Below are positions 46,358 to 55,257 of a DNA stretch of 64,000 nucleotides, one piece after another. Within the stretch, counting starts at the first letter, position 1. Each line of letters starts with the position of its first letter. The notes under the pieces were generated by a model that had not been told where the DNA came from, did not search any database, and was given only the letters and a program-made list of their open reading frames with translations. The DNA comes from Maribacter sp. PR1 (GTDB lineage Bacteria > Bacteroidota > Bacteroidia > Flavobacteriales > Flavobacteriaceae). The DNA lies in NCBI RefSeq assembly GCF_028464145.1, contig NZ_JAQPCG010000001.1, positions 785,073 through 849,072 on the forward strand, given 5' to 3'. The position numbers were made by a program, and so were the translations under genes.

Positions 46358-48622
46358 ATGCTTTTGAGGTTGTTTTTATTCTATGTATTCATTTTCAATT
46401 GTTTTCTGGTCTTTACCCAAGATGCCAGTGTTTCTGGTATGATTACCTCTGAAAATGAGACATTACCCTTTGCGAACATTTTTCTAAAGAACACGGAAAT
46501 AGGAACTTCTTCAAACGAGACTGGAAAATTCGTATTAGAAGGTATTACACCAGGAACATATACTTTGGTCACCTCTGTTTTAGGTTTTAGACCATTTACG
46601 AAGAAAATAACCCTGACCAAAAATCAAAACCTGCTTCTTGACATTAGCTTAGAGCCAACAGCTGAAAATCTGGATGAAATGGTGGTGACGGGGACCTTAA
46701 AAGCAGTGAGCCGTTCTGAAAGCCCAGTTCCCGTAGAAGTTTACAGTCCAACATTTTTAAAAAAGAATCCAACGGCAAGTATATTCGAAGCCTTGCAAAA
46801 CGTAAACGGGGTCAGACCGCAAATAAATTGTAACGTATGCAATACTGGGGATATTCATATCAACGGTTTGGAAGGGCCATATACCTTGGTATTGATAGAC
46901 GGTATGCCCATTGTTAGTGGATTAGGGACCGTATACGGTCTATCTGGTATTCCTAATTCCCTAATTGAACAGATAGAAATCGTTAAGGGACCGGCTTCCA
47001 GTCTTTATGGTAGTGAAGCCGTGGGAGGCTTAATCAATATTATCACCAAAAACAATTTAGAGGCGCCCGACTTTGCCGCCGATACCTTTTTAACGGGATG
47101 GGGAGAGTACAATTTGGATATAGGTGCTAAAATTGATGTTGGTAAAAAAACGAATGTCCTTTTGGGCGTCAACTATTTCAATTTTGACCAATTGGTGGAT
47201 AACAATGGAGATAATTTTACGGATTTAACCCTTCAAAATCGTATATCCATTTTTCAAAAATGGAGTTTTGAACGACGGGACAACCGAATATTTTCATTGG
47301 CCGCGAGATATTTCTACGAAGACCGATGGGGTGGAGAATTGCAGTGGACACCAGAGTACCGAGGCGGAGACGAAATCTATGGCGAAAGTATTTATACCAG
47401 CCGATGGGAAATACTGGGAAACTATCAATTACCCTTCAAAGAAAAATTGTTATTCTCCTTTTCCTACAACGATCATAGCCAAAATTCGGTTTATGGGGAT
47501 ATACCCTACATCGCAGACCAGCGGATTGGGTTTTCACAATTGACTTGGGATAAAAAATTGGGCAAGCACGACCTTTTGTTGGGCACATCACTCCGATATA
47601 ATTTTTACAATGACAATACGACGGCCACCGTTGTTGCCGACGAGGTTCTAATTCCCAGTGTATTCCTCCAAGATGAAATCAGCCTGGCCAAAAGACACTC
47701 CTTGCTGTTAGGTCTTCGCTATGATTATGACAAAAGGCACGGCGCTATTTTTACGCCTAGGACGGCCTATCGATTTAAGGTATCCGAAAATGACATTCTT
47801 CGTTTGAACGCGGGAACCGGTTTTAGGGTGGTTAACCTTTTTACCGAAGAACACGCCGCGTTAACTGGAGCTAGAGATGTAATCGTTACCGAAGAATTAG
47901 AGCCAGAGCGCTCGTTCAACATCAACCTCAACTATCTTAAAAAGATATATGGGTCTAACGGGACATTTGCAAGTATCGATGCATCGCTTTTTTATACCAA
48001 CTTCAGCAATGCCATTTTACCGGATTATGACACGAATCCAAATCAGATTATTTATGACAATTTAGATGGCAGGTCAGTTTCCAAAGGGGTAAGCGCAAAT
48101 ATTGATGTCGTCTTTCCTAACGGATTTAAATTTTTATTGGGAGCTACATTGCAGGACGTAAGTCAGACCGAAAATGGCGTCACAACAAGGCAAATTCTTA
48201 CGGAAAGCTATACCGGAACCTGGAATCTAGGGTATACGTTCAATAGTCTTGACATTACCATAGATTACACAGGGAATTTATACGGTCCTATGCGTTTACC
48301 AACTTTGGGGGAAAGTGACCCTAGAAGTGACTATTCACCGCTTTGGAGTGTCCAGAACATCCAGTTTACCTATAAGGGATGGGATAATTTTGAATTCTAC
48401 GGAGGTATAAAGAATTTGTTGAATTGGACTCCAAACCGAGGAAACCCCTTTATTATAGCCAGGGCTAACGACCCTTTTGACCGGGAGGTTACGTTTGATA
48501 ACAATGGAAACCCAGTTGCCACACCGAATAATCCAAATGCGCTAACGTTCGACCCCTCTTATGTCTATGGGCCCAACCAAGGTATCCGTGGTTTTTTCGG
48601 GATGCGATATAGACTTAATTAA
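46358..48622 (+). CDS. TonB-dependent outer-membrane receptor
   Basis: A 754-residue receptor with a signal peptide (cleavage near VFTQD), CarboxypepD_reg-like domain (about 23-100), plug (about 108-235; DGMPIVSGLGTVYGLSGIP, VKGPASSLYGSEAVGGLINI) and a beta-barrel ending FFGMRYRLN. The plug has Cys158 and Cys161 (CNVC). It is divergent from the metal regulator and likely takes up a metal complex; the ligand is inferred from context only. Confidence 0.9.
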   Translation: MLLRLFLFYVFIFNCFLVFTQDASVSGMITSENETLPFANIFLKNTEIGTSSNETGKFVLEGITPGTYTLVTSVLGFRPFTKKITLTKNQNLLLDISLEPTAENLDEMVVTGTLKAVSRSESPVPVEVYSPTFLKKNPTASIFEALQNVNGVRPQINCNVCNTGDIHINGLEGPYTLVLIDGMPIVSGLGTVYGLSGIPNSLIEQIEIVKGPASSLYGSEAVGGLINIITKNNLEAPDFAADTFLTGWGEYNLDIGAKIDVGKKTNVLLGVNYFNFDQLVDNNGDNFTDLTLQNRISIFQKWSFERRDNRIFSLAARYFYEDRWGGELQWTPEYRGGDEIYGESIYTSRWEILGNYQLPFKEKLLFSFSYNDHSQNSVYGDIPYIADQRIGFSQLTWDKKLGKHDLLLGTSLRYNFYNDNTTATVVADEVLIPSVFLQDEISLAKRHSLLLGLRYDYDKRHGAIFTPRTAYRFKVSENDILRLNAGTGFRVVNLFTEEHAALTGARDVIVTEELEPERSFNINLNYLKKIYGSNGTFASIDASLFYTNFSNAILPDYDTNPNQIIYDNLDGRSVSKGVSANIDVVFPNGFKFLLGATLQDVSQTENGVTTRQILTESYTGTWNLGYTFNSLDITIDYTGNLYGPMRLPTLGESDPRSDYSPLWSVQNIQFTYKGWDNFEFYGGIKNLLNWTPNRGNPFIIARANDPFDREVTFDNNGNPVATPNNPNALTFDPSYVYGPNQGIRGFFGMRYRLN

Positions 48623-48670
48623 TACGTTTTCTTTCCGATAAGATCCCATCTTAAATCCCTATTTTTGGAT

Positions 48671-49819
48671 ATGGCCAATTTGGACTACGATTACATTATT
48701 ATTGGGGCGGGAGCAGCAGGTCTTATGCTAGCCGACGCCATGGGAAAGGATACGTATTTTTCAGATATGTCCATTTTGCTTTTGGATAAGAACAGCAAAA
48801 ATTCTAACGATAGAACTTGGTGCTTTTGGGAAAAAGGAAAAGGTACATTTGATGATATCCTCTTTAAAAAATGGAATCATATTACTTTTAAGAGTCAAAA
48901 TTTCTCTAAGAATTATGATATCGGGCCCTATTCCTATAAAATGGTCAGAGGCATCGATTTTTATTCCAATTATTTGAAAAGGATAAAGGATTATGCCAAC
49001 ATTACATTTCTACAGGAAGGAGTAAAAGATATCAAGGAAAACCCGGAAAGGGTACTTGTATCGACACCAACAAACACCTATACTTGTCAAAAAGTGTTTG
49101 ATAGTCGTTTTGAATACGGTTTAACGAATTCTTCAGGCAAATACCCCGTACTACAACAACACTTTGTAGGCTGGGTCATTAAAACCAAAACCCCAATTTT
49201 TGATGTGGACCAAGCGACATATATGGATTTCTCCGTCCCTCAAAGAGAAAATACCAGGTTTATGTATGTACTCCCTTTAGAAGAAAATGTGGCCTTGGTA
49301 GAGTACACGCTGTTCTCAGAAAATGTATTGCCCAAAAAGGAATACGAAGCGGCAATTCAAGATTATATTAAGGAACAGCTGAATTGTGAGGGGTTTGAAA
49401 TTTTAGAAAAAGAGCAAGGTAATATACCCATGACGTGCTTCGATTTCTCAGAGAACAATACGGAGAGAGTTTTGCATATAGGAACGGGGGGAGGCTGGGC
49501 CAAACCGAGCACGGGATATACTTTTATGAGTACTTCCAAAAAAATTCCTCAGCTAGTAAACAATCTTAAATCAGAGAAAGATTTCAAGCCTATAAAATCA
49601 AAAAAACGCTTTTGGTTTTACGATCTCTTGTTCTTGGATGTGCTCCACTCCAACAATGCAATTGGGCATCAAATTTTTACGAGTCTATTCCAAAGTAGAC
49701 GACCTCAATTGATTTTTAAGTTTCTGGATGAGGAAACCAATCTTTGGGAAGAAATATATTATATATTGGGTTGCCCCAAAATGCCATTCTTAAGAGCCTT
49801 TTTCAGAAGGCTACTTTAA
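48671..49819 (+). CDS. crtY: lycopene beta-cyclase
   Basis: A 382-residue flavoprotein of the CrtY/CrtL family: the FAD motif IIIGAGAAGLMLADAM is at the N-terminus and DRTWCFWEKG is the family signature. It cyclises lycopene to beta-carotene at the membrane. ATG 48671 is used; a TTG at 48665 is possible. It is convergent with the prenyl transferase gene, with stop codons overlapping by 4 bp. Confidence 0.9.
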   Translation: MANLDYDYIIIGAGAAGLMLADAMGKDTYFSDMSILLLDKNSKNSNDRTWCFWEKGKGTFDDILFKKWNHITFKSQNFSKNYDIGPYSYKMVRGIDFYSNYLKRIKDYANITFLQEGVKDIKENPERVLVSTPTNTYTCQKVFDSRFEYGLTNSSGKYPVLQQHFVGWVIKTKTPIFDVDQATYMDFSVPQRENTRFMYVLPLEENVALVEYTLFSENVLPKKEYEAAIQDYIKEQLNCEGFEILEKEQGNIPMTCFDFSENNTERVLHIGTGGGWAKPSTGYTFMSTSKKIPQLVNNLKSEKDFKPIKSKKRFWFYDLLFLDVLHSNNAIGHQIFTSLFQSRRPQLIFKFLDEETNLWEEIYYILGCPKMPFLRAFFRRLL

Positions 49820-50790
49820 ACCGTCCTTCGCATTAGGTTCTCCCCAAATTCTCTAAGTATTATTTTTTTATTATTCGTGATATCTAGGGAATCAAGAATT
49901 TTAAAAGCCTTTTCGGTGTAGGATGCTATGGCTTCTTGTGTGGATTTTGCGGCTCCACTTTCTTTAAATATCGACTTTACGGCTTCAATCTTGTCCTCAG
50001 GTTCCTTGGGTTGTATGGAATATAAATCTAAAAGTTCCTTTTTGAATGTTGTAGAACCGGACTCAATCGCTTTTATAAAGAGATAGGTTTTTTTATTTTC
50101 TATAATATCTCCCCCTACTTGCTTACCAAAAGTTTTTGGATTCCCAAAAACATCTAGAAAATCGTCCTGTAATTGAAAGGCAATTCCAAGATTTAACCCG
50201 AAGCTATATATAAATTCTTGATTCTGTTTGCTGGTGTTGGCCACTATGCCACCCATTTTCATGGCCGCGGCAACCAAAACAGCGGTTTTGTACTCGATCA
50301 TTTTCAAATACTCCGGTAATGAAACATCGTCTCGTGTCTCAAAATCTACATCGTACTGTTGTCCTTCACAAACCTGTAGTGCAGTTTTACTGAACAATTC
50401 CGCCAAAGCCCTAAAAGTTTTGGGCTCATAATTTTCGAAAAGCTGATAGGCACAAATAAGCATCGCGTCTCCTGAAAGAATTCCCGTATTGGTATCCCAC
50501 TTTTCATGAACCGTAGTCATACCCCTTCTTACAGGGGCAGCATCCATGATATCATCATGGACCAAAGAGAAATTATGGAAAACTTCAATGGCCAAGGCTG
50601 CATTTAGGGCCTCTTTAAAGTTACCATTAAAAATTTCTGCCGTTAACAATGCCAATACAGGTCTAAGACGCTTGCCTCCCAGTTTTAAAATATAGTTGAT
50701 GGGTTCATAAAGATTGGTAGGCTCCTGAACAACAAACTTGGAATCCAAATAATCAATGAATTCGGCCCTGTAATAATCAATGGAATGCAT
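49816..50790 (-). CDS. polyprenyl diphosphate synthase
   Basis: A 324-residue all-alpha prenyltransferase with the first aspartate-rich motif in LVHDDIMDAAPVRRG and the second in QLQDDFLDVFG. It condenses isopentenyl diphosphate to farnesyl, geranylgeranyl or longer chains. The residues before the first motif (NFSL) allow a GGPP-like product, but product length cannot be fixed here. Position next to lycopene cyclase suggests carotenoid precursors. Confidence 0.9.
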   Translation of the reverse strand: MHSIDYYRAEFIDYLDSKFVVQEPTNLYEPINYILKLGGKRLRPVLALLTAEIFNGNFKEALNAALAIEVFHNFSLVHDDIMDAAPVRRGMTTVHEKWDTNTGILSGDAMLICAYQLFENYEPKTFRALAELFSKTALQVCEGQQYDVDFETRDDVSLPEYLKMIEYKTAVLVAAAMKMGGIVANTSKQNQEFIYSFGLNLGIAFQLQDDFLDVFGNPKTFGKQVGGDIIENKKTYLFIKAIESGSTTFKKELLDLYSIQPKEPEDKIEAVKSIFKESGAAKSTQEAIASYTEKAFKILDSLDITNNKKIILREFGENLMRRTV

Positions 50791-50930
50791 GCACCTTTTT
50801 TTTCAAAAATACATCCATTGTTACAAAAAGCAGATACATACGTCAGATGTTATAGAAAAAAGATTCAAAAAAATGCAATAGTTTTTAAAATCATCGTCTC
50901 TACTATTGAAGACCTAAAGAAAAACCACCA

Positions 50931-51464
50931 GTGGTTTCTAGAAAACAACAGAATAACAACCTAACCGATTTCTTTGAAGAGGAATATAGTTCACTCAAAG
51001 GCTATGTGCGCTCAAAAATAACGCATACAGCAGAAAGTGATGCAGAAGATATTATTCAGGATGTTGCCCTGCGGATATTCTCTAGGCCTTTGGACGCATT
51101 ACCTATCCAAAATATTGGAGGATTTGTATACAACGCCATAAGAAATAGGATTATCGATGTAATGCGTACCAAAAAGGAAAGGATAGATAACGAAAAAACC
51201 CTAGAGCTGCTTTGGACGGAATTTGCAAGCATGTTCTATGAAGATTTTACGGAAGAATATCCGGACCAACTCAAGGAAAGGCTAAAAGAAGCTATTGCAG
51301 AACTTAAACCTGTTTATAGAGACATCGTAATCGCCGTAGATTTTGAAGGGTATACCTACCGAGAAATCTCCAAGCAAACAGGAATACCCCCGGGAACATT
51401 AATGTCAAGGAGGCACAGGGCCATGTCCCTATTATTAAAAAAATTGGAATTGGTAAAAAAATAA
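50931..51464 (+). CDS. ECF-type RNA polymerase sigma factor
   Basis: A 177-residue sigma-70 family protein with region 2 (about 20-85; ESDAEDIIQDVALRIFSR, NIGGFVYNAIRNRIIDVMR) and region 4 (about 120-172; VDFEGYTYREISKQTGIPPGTLMSRRHRA). The start is GTG 50931. The two following genes encode a membrane protein and a small protein in the same direction 12 bp and further downstream; no classic anti-sigma zinc finger is seen. Confidence 0.9.
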   Translation: MVSRKQQNNNLTDFFEEEYSSLKGYVRSKITHTAESDAEDIIQDVALRIFSRPLDALPIQNIGGFVYNAIRNRIIDVMRTKKERIDNEKTLELLWTEFASMFYEDFTEEYPDQLKERLKEAIAELKPVYRDIVIAVDFEGYTYREISKQTGIPPGTLMSRRHRAMSLLLKKLELVKK

Positions 51465-51476
51465 AAACAAAGAATT

Positions 51477-51905
51477 ATGGAAACGAACCAAAACATTGAG
51501 AGACACGTTGAAGACACCGTAAAAAAGTCAGTAAAAAAAGGGGTGAAAATATTCTTCTTTATCCTTCTAGGCATAGCTATCGCATTTTTGGTTGGCTATA
51601 TAGTCATGCGCTTATGGAATTGGTTAATGCCCCATTTGTTCGGGCTGCCACAGGTTACTTATTGGGAAGCCGTGGGTGTTTTAATCCTCGCCAAAATAAT
51701 CTTTGGATTTGGCGGAGGCGGAAGTCATGACAATAAGAAAAAATCCAAAAAGAAGGAGTTTTTTACAAATCGATGTAAAAGCATGCGCAGGGACTTTTCG
51801 GATTGGGACCATTATGATGAATTTTGGAAGGAAGAAGGAGAACAGGCCTATAAAAACTATGTTGAAAGAATTAAAAATAACAATCATGAAGAAGGAGGAG
51901 CATAA
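51477..51905 (+). CDS. membrane protein next to sigma factor, unknown
   Basis: A 142-residue protein with two predicted transmembrane segments (about 24-45 IFFFILLGIAIAFLVGYIVM and 55-75) and a basic, then acidic C-terminal tail (KKKSKKKEFFTNRCKSMRRD). No family recognised. It lies 12 bp after the sigma factor gene and could be its regulator, though no zinc-finger motif supports this. Confidence 0.7.
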   Translation: METNQNIERHVEDTVKKSVKKGVKIFFFILLGIAIAFLVGYIVMRLWNWLMPHLFGLPQVTYWEAVGVLILAKIIFGFGGGGSHDNKKKSKKKEFFTNRCKSMRRDFSDWDHYDEFWKEEGEQAYKNYVERIKNNNHEEGGA

Positions 51906-52032
51906 ATCCAAAAAGAAATATAACCTTTTAAATAAAGCCTTCTTTTGGAGCTTGAACAGTTCCAATCTAGGTGACGAGAATCGCAAATCCATATTTCCGG
52001 AACAACCTATACTAGAAAATGGAAACAATTAA
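51886..52032 (+). CDS. possible 48-residue small protein
   Basis: ATG 51886 begins a 48-residue frame (MKKEEHKSKKKYNLLNKAFF...) that overlaps the end of the preceding gene by 20 bp and fills the space before the RND operon promoter. It is basic at the start and has no recognised family. An overlapping start and consistent spacing support it weakly. Confidence 0.4.
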   Translation: MKKEEHKSKKKYNLLNKAFFWSLNSSNLGDENRKSIFPEQPILENGNN

Positions 52033-52064
52033 AGCCTTGAGGTGTTAACAAATTGTAAAACTTT

Positions 52065-52092
52065 GGAAACTTTTATTGTTTTTAAAGTTTCC
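52065..52092. promoter_or_regulatory. palindromic TetR-type operator
   Basis: GGAAACTTT (52065-52073) and AAAGTTTCC (52084-52092) are perfect 9-bp arms with a 10-bp spacer. The element covers the -33 TTG of the promoter for the TetR-led efflux operon, so a bound repressor would block RNA polymerase. Confidence 0.7.
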
Positions 52093-52105
52093 ATAACTAT
52101 CTTTG
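52076..52105 (+). promoter_or_regulatory. promoter of the TetR/RND operon
   Basis: TTG (52076-52078), a 19-bp spacer and TATCTTTG (52098-52105) match the Bacteroidota promoter exactly. The ATG at 52115 is only 10 bp past the box, so the transcript would have a very short or no leader. Confidence 0.65.
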
Positions 52106-52114
52106 ACGTCCAAT

Positions 52115-52720
52115 ATGAAAGATAAGATAAGAGAAAAAGCAACGGATATGTTCTTAAACTACGGGTTTAAAAGCATTACCATGGATGACATTGCAAATAC
52201 CTTGGGAATTTCAAAAAAGACGATTTATTCCGAATACAATAACAAAACGTCCTTGGTAGAAGATTGTGTAATGGGCAAATTCTGTAACATGAGCGACGGA
52301 ATCAATGAAATCACGGCACAGGAAAAGAATCCAATCGAAGAGCTTTTTGAGATAAAAAAATATGTGTTAAGTCACCTAAAGGACGAAAAGGCCTCCCCGC
52401 AATTTCAATTGATGAAGTACTATCCTAAGATTTTTGGCAAGCTAAAAGAACTTCAATATGAGATGATGCAACATTGTGTGACCTCAAATATTGAAAGAGG
52501 AATGGAGCTAGGGCTTTATAGACCCAACCTGCATGTTGATTTTATCTCTAGAATATACTTTGCCGGTATGGATAGTATCAAAGACCAGACTCTATTTCCT
52601 ATAGACCGTTTTCCTACCATTTTTTTAATGGAATCCTATCTGGAGTATCATTTAAGGGGCATTGTTTCCCCTGAAGGCCGAAAAAAATTAAACGAAATCA
52701 TCAATTCAAACCATCAATAA
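52115..52720 (+). CDS. TetR/AcrR-family repressor
   Basis: A 201-residue regulator with an N-terminal HTH (REKATDMFLNYGFKSITMDDIANTLGISKKTIYSEYNNK) and a C-terminal ligand-binding helical domain. ATG 52115 is chosen over TTG 52103, which would lie inside the -7 box. It is the first gene of the efflux operon, abutting the TolC gene, and likely represses its own promoter at the 52065-52092 palindrome. Confidence 0.92.
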   Translation: MKDKIREKATDMFLNYGFKSITMDDIANTLGISKKTIYSEYNNKTSLVEDCVMGKFCNMSDGINEITAQEKNPIEELFEIKKYVLSHLKDEKASPQFQLMKYYPKIFGKLKELQYEMMQHCVTSNIERGMELGLYRPNLHVDFISRIYFAGMDSIKDQTLFPIDRFPTIFLMESYLEYHLRGIVSPEGRKKLNEIINSNHQ

Positions 52721-54061
52721 ATGCGTAATCCACTAATCACTTTACTATTGTTCATGGCACTTACAACTGGCCATGCACAGGAACAAACTTACAGTTTTAC
52801 CTTAGAGGAGGCCGTAGCCTTTGCCCTGGAAAACAATTACAGTGCCATAAATGCGGATAGGGACCTTATAGATGCCCAAAAACAAAAATGGGAAACCATA
52901 GCAGACGGCCTTCCTCAAATTTCCGGGGCCGTTAGCTATCAAAACCAATTAAAGCAACCGGTATCCGTAATTCCGGCAGAAATATTCGGTGGGGAACCAG
53001 GAACGTTTGCAGAAGTAGTTTTTGGCCAACCCCAAACGGCAACGGCAACGGCAACCCTTACCCAGAAAATATTTGACGGTTCCTACATCGTCGGGGTTCA
53101 GGCGACCAAGGCCTTTTTAAAATACAGTGCCAACAACAAGGAAAAAACAGCTATGGATGTAAGGAAATCGGTGGTGGAGTCCTACGGAAATGTTCTATTG
53201 GCACAAGAGAGCGTTGCTATCCTAAAAAAGAATAAAGAAACCTTGGACAAAAACCTCTACGAAACCACCAAGCTCTATGAAAATGGACTGGGCGATCAAG
53301 AAAGTGTGGATCAGCTTAAGATAACCCTTTCCTCCATTGAAAATCAATTAAAGAACGCCATTCGGTTAGAGAAAATAACCTTACAAATGCTAAATGTGGT
53401 CATGGGACTGGATTTGGACACCCCTACCCGATTGGAAGAAAATTTGGAGAACCTGACCCAGAAAAAAATTGAATTCGGGATTATGGATAACGAACTTGAT
53501 ATAGAGAACAATGTTGACTATAAAATGGCGCTAAACCTCAACGAACAGCGCTTTTTTGAGTGGAAATTGGCCAGAAGCAGGGCCCTGCCCACTTTGAACG
53601 CCTTTGTCAACTATGGTACGAGCTCCTTTTCGGACTCCTTTACCTTTTTGGATGGCGATCAACAATGGTTCGATTCTTCGGTCCTTGGCTTCGATTTAAA
53701 TATTCCCATCTTTAGTTCCCTAAAAAGGAACGCCAGTACGCAACGCGCCAAAATAGCCCTGGAAAAGGCAAAAACACAATTGACCGAGGCCGAACAGCAG
53801 ATCCGGTTACAATTGGAAAATGCCAAAAGCAACTATGTATTGGCCATTGAGCAGTACCAGACCGCAAAAGAAAATCTGAAACTTGCAGAACGCATAGAGC
53901 AAAAAAACCAAATAAAATATACGGAAGGGCTGGCCAGCAGTTTTGAACTACGCCAGGCACAGACACAATTGTACACCGCCCAACAAGAATATCTGCAGAA
54001 TATGGTAGATGTCATCAACAAGAAAACAGCACTGGAAATTATACTTAACGAACAATCCTAA
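52721..54061 (+). CDS. TolC-family outer-membrane efflux protein
   Basis: A 446-residue protein with a signal peptide (cleavage near GHAQE) and two outer-membrane-efflux repeats with long helices (about 25-230 and 240-440). It starts at the base right after the TetR stop. It would form the outer-membrane duct of the tripartite pump encoded downstream. Confidence 0.92.
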   Translation: MRNPLITLLLFMALTTGHAQEQTYSFTLEEAVAFALENNYSAINADRDLIDAQKQKWETIADGLPQISGAVSYQNQLKQPVSVIPAEIFGGEPGTFAEVVFGQPQTATATATLTQKIFDGSYIVGVQATKAFLKYSANNKEKTAMDVRKSVVESYGNVLLAQESVAILKKNKETLDKNLYETTKLYENGLGDQESVDQLKITLSSIENQLKNAIRLEKITLQMLNVVMGLDLDTPTRLEENLENLTQKKIEFGIMDNELDIENNVDYKMALNLNEQRFFEWKLARSRALPTLNAFVNYGTSSFSDSFTFLDGDQQWFDSSVLGFDLNIPIFSSLKRNASTQRAKIALEKAKTQLTEAEQQIRLQLENAKSNYVLAIEQYQTAKENLKLAERIEQKNQIKYTEGLASSFELRQAQTQLYTAQQEYLQNMVDVINKKTALEIILNEQS

Positions 54062-54087
54062 GCAATCGATCAATTAAATATATTATT

Positions 54088-55251
54088 ATGAAAAAATTAC
54101 TTTTCCTAGCCCTTCCTCTTGGAATATTATCCTGCGGAGGTGATAATAAATCCGTATCGGGGTTAATAGAAAAAGGTGACGTAGAGGCATTAAGGGTTAA
54201 AAAGAACGAAATAGTAAGTCAACAAAAAGCACTTGAAAGTCAGCTGGCCCAAATAGATTCCGTTATATCGCTTTATGGAACGGACGAAAAATTTCCCTTG
54301 GTAAATACAATTACCGTAGCACCTGAGCTTTTTAGCCATTATTTGGAACTTCAAGGTGATGTTAGTACCAAACAGAACGTTCTCGTTTACCCGGAAATGT
54401 CCGGGACCTTACAGCGCGTTTATGTAAAAGAAGGGCAGCGCGTCAACAAAGGGCAACTATTGGCCACTATAGACGATGGCGGTATGGGTAGCCAACTGTC
54501 CCAATTAAAGACCCAAGCAGAGCTTGCCGAAACTACTTTTGAAAGAAGAAAAAGGCTTTGGGAACAACAAATAGGTTCGGAAATAGAATATCTATCCGCA
54601 AAGGCCGAGTACGAGGCACGTCGCGATGCCGTAAAACAAGCCGAGAGCCAATTGGGAAAATCGTCCGTTCGTGCCCCTTTTTCGGGCATTATAGACGATG
54701 TCATCAAAGATCAAGGGACCGTAGTCTCCCCGGGTCCGGGTTCGGAAATATTTAGGATAGTGAACCTTTCCGATATGTATATAGAGGTAGATGTTCCAGA
54801 GACCTATCTAGGTCAAATTACCAAAGGAAAAGAAGCCTTGGTTTATTTTCCGATTTTAGGAGATAGCATCCAAACAAAAATCAGGGAGACCGGAAACTTC
54901 ATAAACCCGGCAAACCGATCCTTTAGTGTAGAAATACCGGTCCCTAACAAGCATGGTAAAATTAAGCCCAACCTTACGGCCAAGGTAAACCTAAACGATT
55001 ATACCAGTGAGGACGCCATTCTGTTACCATCAAGTATAATTTCAGAAAATGCGGAAGGGGACCAATATGTTTATGTGGCCGAAGAACCCAACGCCGATAA
55101 CGAAGCGGTGGTCAAAAAAACTTTTATAACCGTTGGAAAAACCCAAGGTCCGTACGTTGAAGTACTTTCTGGTCTGGAGAATGGAAACCATGTTGTTAAG
55201 GAAGGCGCAAGAAGTGTAAAGGACGGCCAAAAAGTTAAAATTCAAAAGTAA
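54088..55251 (+). CDS. RND efflux periplasmic adaptor (membrane fusion) lipoprotein
   Basis: A 387-residue HlyD/AcrA-type adaptor. The lipobox is in LGILSCGGD (Cys16), followed by a coiled-coil hairpin (about 130-195), lipoyl-like halves (GTLQRVYVKEGQRVNKGQLLATIDDG and SSVRAPFSGIIDDV) and beta-barrel domains. It is 26 bp after the TolC gene and links it to the inner-membrane pump. Confidence 0.93.
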   Translation: MKKLLFLALPLGILSCGGDNKSVSGLIEKGDVEALRVKKNEIVSQQKALESQLAQIDSVISLYGTDEKFPLVNTITVAPELFSHYLELQGDVSTKQNVLVYPEMSGTLQRVYVKEGQRVNKGQLLATIDDGGMGSQLSQLKTQAELAETTFERRKRLWEQQIGSEIEYLSAKAEYEARRDAVKQAESQLGKSSVRAPFSGIIDDVIKDQGTVVSPGPGSEIFRIVNLSDMYIEVDVPETYLGQITKGKEALVYFPILGDSIQTKIRETGNFINPANRSFSVEIPVPNKHGKIKPNLTAKVNLNDYTSEDAILLPSSIISENAEGDQYVYVAEEPNADNEAVVKKTFITVGKTQGPYVEVLSGLENGNHVVKEGARSVKDGQKVKIQK

Positions 55252-55257
55252 GATCGG

